The notes under the pieces are model-generated. The model made no database searches. It was given only the letters and a program-made list of their open reading frames with translations, and was not told where the DNA came from. This document shows positions 6,866 through 11,886 of a DNA stretch of 11,886 nt, piece by piece; the stretch's first letter is position 1, and each line of letters starts with the position of its first letter. The stretch is from Acidobacteriota bacterium (lineage in GTDB: Bacteria > Acidobacteriota > UBA4820 > DSQY01). The stretch is from contig JAKAJA010000025.1 of assembly GCA_021814085.1 (NCBI GenBank), forward strand, positions 1 through 11,886, read 5' to 3'. A program made the position numbers and the translations under genes.

Positions 6866-8106
6866 TACCGGCCTGCCGCGTGAGTCTTTGAAGACCCCAT
6901 GGCTTCATGAAACATTTTGCGGTTCATTTCCTTGGTTTCCGGATTCGCAATGTATGACCTCGCATACTGCCGAGCGGCCGATCGCATTTGCTCGCGATCC
7001 TCAGGCCCCATGGCGTTCAACTCGGTCAAAGCTTTTCGAAAGCCGTCCTTGTCGTCTAGGGGGACTACCCAACCGCAACCTCTCTCCATCAAATCTTTCC
7101 AGGGTGTGCGGTCACTGATGATGGGCGGACAGCCCGCCGCCAGCGCCTCCAGAATCACGTGCCCAAAGTTCTCCCCGCGCGTGGGGAGGAGCATGGCATG
7201 ATAGGAGCCGAACAGGTCCTGCACGTGGGAAGGTTCCACCGGGCCAAGGTGTGTAGCCGTGATGTGCCGCGGCAATCGGGCGATGCGGGCCTTAATTCTT
7301 TCCCAATAAGCCTCATCGTCCACCGGCCCCACGATATCGAAACGGACCGCGAAAGGCACGCCAGCAAGAACCGACAACGCCACATCCAAGTTCTTTTTCG
7401 GAGAAATGCGCGAAAAGAACGCAACCCGTAAAGGCCCGTCATTCGGCGGGGACGACATCCTCGCCCCGGCCAAAACATGCCGACTTGGGAACACCGGTGC
7501 AACCCACACCGCCGCACCATCTCCCACGCAGTCACGGATTTCCGCGAACTCTTCCTCGCTGGTGGCATGCCAGCTCACGCACTTCCACAAACCAATCAAC
7601 CGTGCAGCCCAAAGGAAGATTCGCTTTTTCAACCGCTTGATGCCGAGGGCCCCAGGCGAAAACTGATTCCGCGGCGCCACCAGCACCGGCCGCCCCTTGG
7701 ACCATCCCAGCCGGTGAACAACCAGCGGCCATACCCCCCATTGGGGGGAAAACATGTCGTTGATATAGAGCAGGTCGTAGTCACCCCGCCGCAACAGCCC
7801 CGCTAGGCGAATCAACCGGCCAAGGTGGGGCCTAATATAGAGAATGGTCAGCCCTTTTTTCGCTAAACGCCCATCGCCAGGAATGTTCGGGTATCGCTTT
7901 TTATCTCCGTAATCTCGATCCGCCGTGGCAAGCACCCACGAGAATTCTTCGCTGAGTTGCCCAATCAATGCTTCCAAGCTCGCAATCGGCCCGCCGCCCT
8001 TGAACCCTGGGCGGTAATAGGGAACCAGAACTAGAATGCGGCCCCTTTCGAGTGCTGGCGGCTTGGCGTCTCTTTCAATATCTGCCGACACCGCTCTGCC
8101 AATCAC
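6865..8106 (-). CDS. Glycosyltransferase, family 4 type (GT-B fold)
   Basis: This 413-residue protein probably transfers a sugar from a nucleotide donor to the growing lipid-linked repeat unit at the inner face of the cytoplasmic membrane. The N-terminal half begins ILVLVPYYRPGFKGGGP (24-40) with the glycine-rich loop typical of GT4 enzymes. The C-terminal donor domain has FSRISPKKNLDVAL (231-244) and the EX7E pair E312/E320 in ENFGHVILEALAAGCPPIIS. The start is GTG at 8106. Before the IS arrived this base was also the last base of the polymerase stop codon (TAGTG). The IS now lies directly upstream, so the gene has lost its original leader and relies on sequence at the IS end for translation, and possibly transcription. 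Its stop overlaps the DUF362 start by one base. Donor and acceptor cannot be read from sequence. Confidence 0.9.
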   Translation of the reverse strand: MIGRAVSADIERDAKPPALERGRILVLVPYYRPGFKGGGPIASLEALIGQLSEEFSWVLATADRDYGDKKRYPNIPGDGRLAKKGLTILYIRPHLGRLIRLAGLLRRGDYDLLYINDMFSPQWGVWPLVVHRLGWSKGRPVLVAPRNQFSPGALGIKRLKKRIFLWAARLIGLWKCVSWHATSEEEFAEIRDCVGDGAAVWVAPVFPSRHVLAGARMSSPPNDGPLRVAFFSRISPKKNLDVALSVLAGVPFAVRFDIVGPVDDEAYWERIKARIARLPRHITATHLGPVEPSHVQDLFGSYHAMLLPTRGENFGHVILEALAAGCPPIISDRTPWKDLMERGCGWVVPLDDKDGFRKALTELNAMGPEDREQMRSAARQYARSYIANPETKEMNRKMFHEAMGSSKTHAAGR

Positions 8107-8110
8107 TATT
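8106..8110. repeat. Target-site duplication, left copy (CTATT)
   Basis: CTATT directly precedes the IS left end and recurs directly after its right end at 9715-9719. On the minus strand it reads AATAG; base 8106 supplies the G of the glycosyltransferase GTG start. Confidence 0.85.
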
Positions 8111-8131
8111 CCCGCCTTCCGCGATTGATGG
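8111..8131. repeat. Left terminal inverted repeat of the IS
   Basis: It begins CCCGCCTTCCGCGATTGA and continues TGG. Compared with the complement of 9694-9714 (CCCAAATCCCGCGATTGA, then AGG), 16 of 21 positions agree. On the minus strand its outer end reads GGAAGGCGGG, next to the glycosyltransferase start. Confidence 0.85.
8115..8120 (-). promoter_or_regulatory. Shine-Dalgarno-like GGAAGG contributed by the IS end
   Basis: Reading toward the glycosyltransferase, GGAAGG is followed by eight bases (CGGGAATA) and then its GTG start. The sequence belongs to the IS terminal repeat, so the element may have replaced the original, weaker leader (AGAGAGCAATAGTG). Function is inferred only. Confidence 0.4.
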
Positions 8132-8144
8132 AATGTAGAAGGGA

Positions 8145-8173
8145 TTGAATAGCCTTGTGGGATAGGTCAGAAT
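8145..8173 (+). promoter_or_regulatory. Candidate transposase promoter
   Basis: TTGAAT (8145-8150) and CAGAAT (8168-8173) are separated by 17 bases, each matching four of six sigma-70 consensus positions. They lie 46 bases before the transposase ATG. This is a weak match and only a candidate. Confidence 0.25.
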
Positions 8174-8185
8174 AGGTGTTGTCAA
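8159..8185 (-). promoter_or_regulatory. Candidate outward-facing promoter in the IS left end
   Basis: On the minus strand a perfect TTGACA (8185-8180) is followed, 15 bases later, by TATCCC (8164-8159), pointing out of the element into the glycosyltransferase gene about 50 bases away. The -35 match is exact. The -10 match and the short spacing are poor, so activity is uncertain. Confidence 0.25.
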
Positions 8186-8218
8186 GGCACCGATTCGGTC
8201 CACCCACAAGGTGAGGTC

Positions 8219-9730
8219 ATGATAGCGAAAACGATCCTGCCGTTCAAGCTGGTTCCCACGGATGAAACGATCACTCCCCACGCGGGGCTTGCCGTCTTCG
8301 GAGAGTTCCTCCGGGCGATGGGTGTGGACGAGGAGGTACGACGGTTCTTGCCCAGGCCCGGGAGCGGGAGGGGGTACGCGGCGTGGGGGTTCGTGCAGCC
8401 GCTTCTGCTCATGCTGCACGCGGGAGGGCGCAGCTTGGAGGACGTGCAGGTGCTTCAGGCGGACCGGGGACTGCTGGAGCTGCTTCAAGTCCGCGGCGTC
8501 CCTTCGGCGGATGCCGTGGGGGATTTTCTCCGGCGCCTGGGCCGCAAGGGCGGGCCTGGGCTGAGGCGGCTGCACCGGCGCGTGATCGCGAGGGCCCTCG
8601 GGCGCGAGGATCGGACGGCCTACACGCTGGACATCGACGCCACGGCCATCGAAGCCCACAAGAAGGAAGCGGCCTTCACCTACAAGGGCTTCAAGGGGTA
8701 CATGCCCCTCGTGGGCCACCTGGCCGAAAACGGACTGGTGCTGCAGCACGACTTCCGGGAGGGCAACGAGGCCCCCTCGGACCGGAACCTTCCCTTCCTC
8801 CACGCGTGCCTTGAGGCCATGCCGCGAGGCAAGCGCATCACGGCCTTTCGGGCCGACGCGGCGAGTTTCCAGAAGGACCTGTTGGACACCCTTGCCGGCA
8901 AGGGTATCGCCTACGCCGTGGGAGCCCGCCTGAACCCCGCGGTCAAGGCGGCGATTCAAGCCATTCCCCCGGAGGCGTGGCGGCCTTTCGAGGACGGATT
9001 CCTCGCCGAGACGGAGCATCGTATGCAGGCCATGGACCACGACTTCCGGCTCATCGTCTTCAGGCGAAGAGGCCAGGGGAGCCTCTTCGAGGAGGATCCC
9101 TTCGCACGTCTGACGGCCGTTGCCGCCCACCGGGAAGGAAGCGCTGAAGAGGTGCTCACTTGGTACCGAGCGCGGGGTGAGCACAGCGAGAACCGCATCA
9201 AGGAGATCAAGATCGGCTTCGGCCTGGAGCGCATGCCCTGCGGCCAGAGCCAGGCCAACGCCGCCTTCTTCTCCCTCGGCGTGCTGGCCTACAACCTCTA
9301 CAAGCTCTTTCTCGTCCATACTCTTGGGCCCGCCTTCGCCCGCTGCCAGGTCCAGAGCCTCCGGTTCCGCCTCTACGCCATCGCCGGCAAGATCGTCCGC
9401 CACGCCGGGGCCCTCCTCCTCAAGGTCCCCAGGGAAACCTTCGGGCTCCTTCACACCCTTCGCCTCGGATCGCCGAGGGGACGGTCCCGTAGGCAGGGCC
9501 GCACGGCCACGCCCCGCCTCCGTTTGCCGCTGCCATCGCCCCTCAGGCCTCCGTCTGTCCCCATGTCGCCCTTCCACGCCCGTCGGTGCCCAGCCACAGC
9601 GCTTCTTCCCCGAATGCATCCCTATCGGCCACTCCATGGGACCGCTTCCGCGCCCAATACCGCCTTCTACAGATCTTCTCCCGCCACGCCTAGCCTTCAA
9701 TCGCGGGATTTGGGCTATTGCTCTCTGTGA
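8219..9730 (+). CDS. IS1380-family DDE transposase, ORF reading past the IS end
   Basis: The protein cuts and joins the element's ends. The ATG at 8219 follows AAGGTGAGG. The catalytic signature of the IS1380 family is present: TLDIDATAIEAHKK (136-149, aspartates 138 and 140), RADAASF (211-217, D213) and YRARGEHSENRIKEIKIGFG (316-335, E324), then the helical C-terminal segment ending near residue 415. About 90 residues follow that are rich in Arg, Pro and Ser and do not look like the family's C terminus. The 503-codon frame has no stop before the right end of the element (9714) and terminates at 9728-9730 in host DNA, antisense to the polymerase gene. A lost stop or a frameshift after about 9470 would explain this. 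The catalytic core looks intact, so it may still be active. Confidence 0.88.
   Translation: MIAKTILPFKLVPTDETITPHAGLAVFGEFLRAMGVDEEVRRFLPRPGSGRGYAAWGFVQPLLLMLHAGGRSLEDVQVLQADRGLLELLQVRGVPSADAVGDFLRRLGRKGGPGLRRLHRRVIARALGREDRTAYTLDIDATAIEAHKKEAAFTYKGFKGYMPLVGHLAENGLVLQHDFREGNEAPSDRNLPFLHACLEAMPRGKRITAFRADAASFQKDLLDTLAGKGIAYAVGARLNPAVKAAIQAIPPEAWRPFEDGFLAETEHRMQAMDHDFRLIVFRRRGQGSLFEEDPFARLTAVAAHREGSAEEVLTWYRARGEHSENRIKEIKIGFGLERMPCGQSQANAAFFSLGVLAYNLYKLFLVHTLGPAFARCQVQSLRFRLYAIAGKIVRHAGALLLKVPRETFGLLHTLRLGSPRGRSRRQGRTATPRLRLPLPSPLRPPSVPMSPFHARRCPATALLPRMHPYRPLHGTASAPNTAFYRSSPATPSLQSRDLGYCSL
9694..9714. repeat. Right terminal inverted repeat of the IS
   Basis: It is the inverted partner of 8111-8131, sharing the uninterrupted core CCGCGATTGA plus the outermost CCC. 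The transposase reading frame runs straight through it. Confidence 0.85.
9715..9719. repeat. Target-site duplication, right copy (CTATT)
   Basis: It is identical to 8106-8110. Its first three bases (CTA) are the TAG stop codon of the polymerase gene on the minus strand. Confidence 0.85.
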
Positions 9731-11319
9731 AGATGCGCGGCACCGGCCCGCCCACCCCTCATTCTGGTGCTGCCATGATGGACCAGCCCCACGCGTCTTG
9801 GACCCAGCATGCCTACCAACATTGAAACGGCCACAGTGGTAGCCAAGAGAATGAAAGGGGTCAATATCGCCGTATTAAAGCGAACTTCCTCAATGAAGGT
9901 CACGAACTGAAGAAAGACGTACCAGGCCGCCCAAAAGACCGAAGATTTCGTGCCGGATGCGAGCAGCCAATCGCTGACCTTTCGGTAAAAGAGACCCAAG
10001 AGAAACATTCCGAACAGTGTCCCCAGCCAGCCGTACATCCAGTAAAGCTCTGGGGCGATATGGAGTGCCGTTGAGCTGGCACCCGGCACATAGGCACCAG
10101 TGCCGCCCGCCAGAAAATCCGTGAACCAACCTGAAGGATCCCACGATGGCTTTCCAGGCCACAGCAGGCGAGGGATGAAGCCAATCAGTAGGTATCGAAT
10201 AAAAAAGCCTCCCACCAGCCCCGTATGGTCGGCGAAATAGACCACGGCCCCGGCCTCGTTCACGCTGCCGAAGCGTAGCTCAAATTGATCCCAGGAACCC
10301 TTGACCGTGTGCAGGGTCCCCTCTTGGCTGATGTTCTGCTGCACGCGGCGTGCGACCTCGCCGACCGATTCCCCCCGCGGGTTCGGGCCCCAGTTCACTT
10401 CCCGGTATTCCTGAACATAGGGATAAACGAAAACCAGCAGGAACAGCAGCGCCACCGTCGAAAGCGCCAGCCCCTTACCCGGCCTTTTCAACAGATAGGC
10501 CGCACCCACGGGGAGAAGTGCAAAGAAAAAGGCGCTTTTCATGCCGAAGGTCAGCACGTTGGCGATCAAGGGAAGCAACGCCAGATAGGTAAAGAGCCTG
10601 AGCCTACCCCTGATGCCGAATTCCGTGCTGAAAGCGAAGAGAGCGAAAATCGAGCCGTAAGCCAAACCGCTGGTGACGGTGAAGAAGCTGCCGAGCCGAG
10701 CCGCCACGCCGGGCAGAAGCCAATTCACCAAATACCCAGCCAGGCCCACGGCATAGGCGAACCAGAGTTGGCGGTCGCGCCAGGCCGTTGAAGCAGTCAG
10801 CCCTCCCCCAGCCGATCTTCGCCGCCGGGCAAGCACCCAACCGCAACAGAAGGCAACGGTACCCAATAGGGTGATCCATTCGGCCTTGGCCGAGGAGGCA
10901 ATGTAGGCCTGCGTCGGAACCACATTGAAAGGAGAGGCCAGCGAAGAGGCATGGCTGACCACAAAAATAAGCCCCAGCCACCGCCTCAAGGCATATAGGC
11001 CCAACAAGCCCGTCAGGGGGTTCACGGCCAGTTTCCAGTCAGGTGTTGTCCCGAGCCAAAGCAGGAGCCAGAGCGTTCCCCCCATGTCCGCCGCCACGGC
11101 ACCTGCAAGGTTCTGCCACGAGCCAGCGGGATAGGCCACGGTGAAGACCAGCCCCGCCAAGGCGCTGACCACCGCAACCGCCCTCACTACCTTGGCCAAA
11201 AGCTTGGGAAGAGGGACCTGCAACCCCAGGCCCCACTCCAGCGGCGAAGAACCCCAAGATGCAGCCTTAATTGTATGCATTCTCGTATTTTCTATTAGTG
11301 TCTTCCCTAATTCACCCAT
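9715..11319 (-). CDS. Wzy-like polysaccharide repeat-unit polymerase (integral membrane)
   Basis: The protein has about 534 residues and 11-13 predicted membrane segments. Counting from the TTG at 11322, they lie near 44-64, 74-92, 100-123, 148-165, 187-207, 213-232, 241-278 (one or two), 285-303, 370-389, 423-446, 460-477 and 484-505. One long hydrophilic loop (about 304-365) is the layout expected of Wzy/O-antigen-ligase-like enzymes, where such loops face the periplasm. The segment GFIPRLLWPGKPSW (381-394), following an Arg-containing loop, resembles a motif of oligosaccharide repeat-unit polymerases. It would polymerise lipid-linked repeat units at the periplasmic face. The start is uncertain: TTG 11322, ATG 11319 and ATG 11280 all lack a strong ribosome-binding site. 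The stop TAG lies in the IS target duplication, so the insertion leaves the protein unchanged. Wzy sequences diverge strongly, so the assignment rests on topology and context. Confidence 0.75.
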   Translation of the reverse strand: MGELGKTLIENTRMHTIKAASWGSSPLEWGLGLQVPLPKLLAKVVRAVAVVSALAGLVFTVAYPAGSWQNLAGAVAADMGGTLWLLLWLGTTPDWKLAVNPLTGLLGLYALRRWLGLIFVVSHASSLASPFNVVPTQAYIASSAKAEWITLLGTVAFCCGWVLARRRRSAGGGLTASTAWRDRQLWFAYAVGLAGYLVNWLLPGVAARLGSFFTVTSGLAYGSIFALFAFSTEFGIRGRLRLFTYLALLPLIANVLTFGMKSAFFFALLPVGAAYLLKRPGKGLALSTVALLFLLVFVYPYVQEYREVNWGPNPRGESVGEVARRVQQNISQEGTLHTVKGSWDQFELRFGSVNEAGAVVYFADHTGLVGGFFIRYLLIGFIPRLLWPGKPSWDPSGWFTDFLAGGTGAYVPGASSTALHIAPELYWMYGWLGTLFGMFLLGLFYRKVSDWLLASGTKSSVFWAAWYVFLQFVTFIEEVRFNTAILTPFILLATTVAVSMLVGMLGPRRVGLVHHGSTRMRGGRAGAAHLHREQ

Positions 11320-11340
11320 CAAGTCGTTTTGAGCTAATCC

Positions 11341-11369
11341 TTTATATTAACATCATGATTTATGAGCAA
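11341..11369 (-). promoter_or_regulatory. Weak promoter-like pair before the polymerase gene
   Basis: Within an AT-rich patch on the minus strand, TTGCTC (11369-11364) and TATAAA (11346-11341) are 17 bases apart. The -10 matches five of six positions, the -35 only three. It spans the end of the upstream decarboxylase-like gene and the 30-bp gap. It may be chance. Confidence 0.2.
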
Positions 11370-11886
11370 AGATCTCAAAATATTCAATTGCCCTTTTCAG
11401 CCCCTCCTCAAGGGTCACCGTTGGTCCCCATTGAAGGGTTTCCTGTGCAAGGCTAATATCCGGCTTGCGCTGGGATGGATCATCGGTGGCGGGAGGGCTG
11501 TATTCCAGCTTCGAATTACTTTCCGTCAGTGCGAGGATTGTCTCGGCCAACTCCAGCACGGTGATCTCGTTGGGGTTGCCCAGGTTGACGGGGCCGGGGA
11601 AGTCGTCGGGGCTCGCCATAAGGCGGATGAGCCCCTCGATGAGGTCATCCACGTAACAAAAGGCTCGCGTCTGGCTGCCGTCGCCGTAGATCGTGATGGG
11701 CTCCCCTTTGAGGGCCTGCACGATGAAGTTGGAAACCACGCGCCCGTCGTTTGGGTGCATGCGCGGGCCATAGGTATTGAAGATGCGCGCCACCTTGATG
11801 GGCATGTTGTGTTGGCGGCGGTAGTCAAAGAAGAGCGTCTCCGCGCAGCGCTTGCCCTCGTCGTAGCAGGAGCGCGGGCCGATGGG
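11353..11886 (-). CDS. UDP-glucuronate decarboxylase-like SDR epimerase/dehydratase (5' end outside window)
   Basis: The last 177 residues of an extended short-chain dehydrogenase are present; the N-terminal NAD-binding GxxGxxG part (about 135 residues) lies beyond the right edge. Codons run open to base 11886. The catalytic YxxxK appears as YDEGK, followed by RCAETLFFDYRRQH, then KVARIFNTYGPRMHPNDGRV, YGDGSQTRAFCYVDDLIEG and NLGNPNEITVLELA. These are highly characteristic of bacterial UDP-glucuronate decarboxylase (UDP-xylose synthase), which converts UDP-glucuronate to UDP-xylose. Related dTDP-glucose dehydratases and UDP-sugar 4-epimerases share parts of this pattern, so a different nucleotide sugar is possible. 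It ends with TGA, 30-33 bases before the polymerase start on the same strand, so the two are probably co-transcribed. If the call is right, the polymer may contain xylose or a derivative. Confidence 0.85.
   Translation of the reverse strand, partial: PIGPRSCYDEGKRCAETLFFDYRRQHNMPIKVARIFNTYGPRMHPNDGRVVSNFIVQALKGEPITIYGDGSQTRAFCYVDDLIEGLIRLMASPDDFPGPVNLGNPNEITVLELAETILALTESNSKLEYSPPATDDPSQRKPDISLAQETLQWGPTVTLEEGLKRAIEYFEIFAHKS

Larger units (their letters stand above)
8111..9714 (+). mobile_element. IS1380-family insertion sequence, complete (1604 bp)
   Basis: The element is bounded by 21-bp imperfect inverted repeats (8111-8131 and 9694-9714, 16 of 21 identical, sharing the core CCGCGATTGA) and flanked by the 5-bp duplication CTATT. 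IS1380-family elements typically duplicate 4-5 bp and encode one DDE transposase, as here. A further 9-mer, TGTAGAAGG at 8134-8142, recurs inverted at 9663-9671 as a subterminal repeat. Removing the element plus one CTATT rebuilds the host junction, so this is a simple insertion. The element runs opposite to the operon. Confidence 0.9.

Noticed and set aside
8075..9700. Long minus-strand open frame (541 codons) across the IS
   Set aside because: It is antisense to a transposase with clear catalytic motifs. Its composition (Gly, Glu and Arg-rich, no domain pattern) is what high-GC antisense frames give.
9120..9842. Plus-strand open frame of 240 codons overlapping the transposase
   Set aside because: It is in another frame of the transposase, Ser/Pro/Arg-rich, crosses the IS boundary and has no recognisable domain.
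9715..11319. Polymerase gene as a pseudogene truncated by the IS
   Set aside because: Its TAG stop lies in the duplicated target and matches the stop in the reconstructed uninterrupted sequence, so no coding sequence was lost.

Overview
The window is a piece of a cell-surface polysaccharide (O-antigen, capsule or exopolysaccharide) biosynthesis locus from a high-GC bacterium. All biosynthetic genes lie on the minus strand and read from right to left. The only plus-strand gene is the transposase of an inserted IS1380-family element. The sequence does not place the organism taxonomically. GC-rich interspersed hairpin repeats containing CATTGCGAGG / CCTCGCAGTGAC arms recall repeats I remember from uncultivated deltaproteobacterial or nitrospiral-type genomes, but that is recollection, not evidence.

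Layout in transcription order (right to left): (1) 11886-11353, the C-terminal part of an NAD-dependent sugar-nucleotide epimerase/dehydratase, best matched to UDP-glucuronate decarboxylase, cut by the window edge. (2) 11319-9715, a polytopic Wzy-like repeat-unit polymerase. (3) 8111-9714, a complete IS1380-family element of 1604 bp with 21-bp imperfect terminal inverted repeats and a 5-bp target duplication (CTATT). (4) 8106-6865, a family 4-type glycosyltransferase. (5) 6865-5393, a DUF362 protein. (6) 5391-4000, a CapK / phenylacetate-CoA-ligase-like adenylate-forming enzyme. (7) 3921-1777, a two-domain oxidoreductase (MDR dehydrogenase fused to Gfo/Idh/MocA). (8) about 500 bp of mosaic hairpin repeats. 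(9) 1278-178, a non-hydrolysing UDP-GlcNAc 2-epimerase. (10) 1-177, a second copy of the mosaic repeat.

The genes plausibly cooperate as follows. The decarboxylase, the 2-epimerase and the two-domain oxidoreductase make or modify nucleotide sugars. The glycosyltransferase assembles the repeat unit and the Wzy-like protein polymerises it. CapK and DUF362 probably add or modify a non-sugar group; this is inference. Genes 2 and 4-7 are tightly packed: polymerase/glycosyltransferase (before the insertion) and glycosyltransferase/DUF362 each share one base in a TAGTG stop/start overlap, and DUF362/CapK are separated by one base.

The most striking feature is that the IS inserted exactly into the TAGTG junction between polymerase and glycosyltransferase. 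Its 5-bp target duplication restores the polymerase stop codon on one side and the glycosyltransferase GTG start on the other, so neither coding sequence is broken. The IS end also places a Shine-Dalgarno-like sequence before the relocated start. The second point of interest is the modular repeat, whose CGCTACA edge overlaps or abuts the stop codons of two separate genes in the same orientation.
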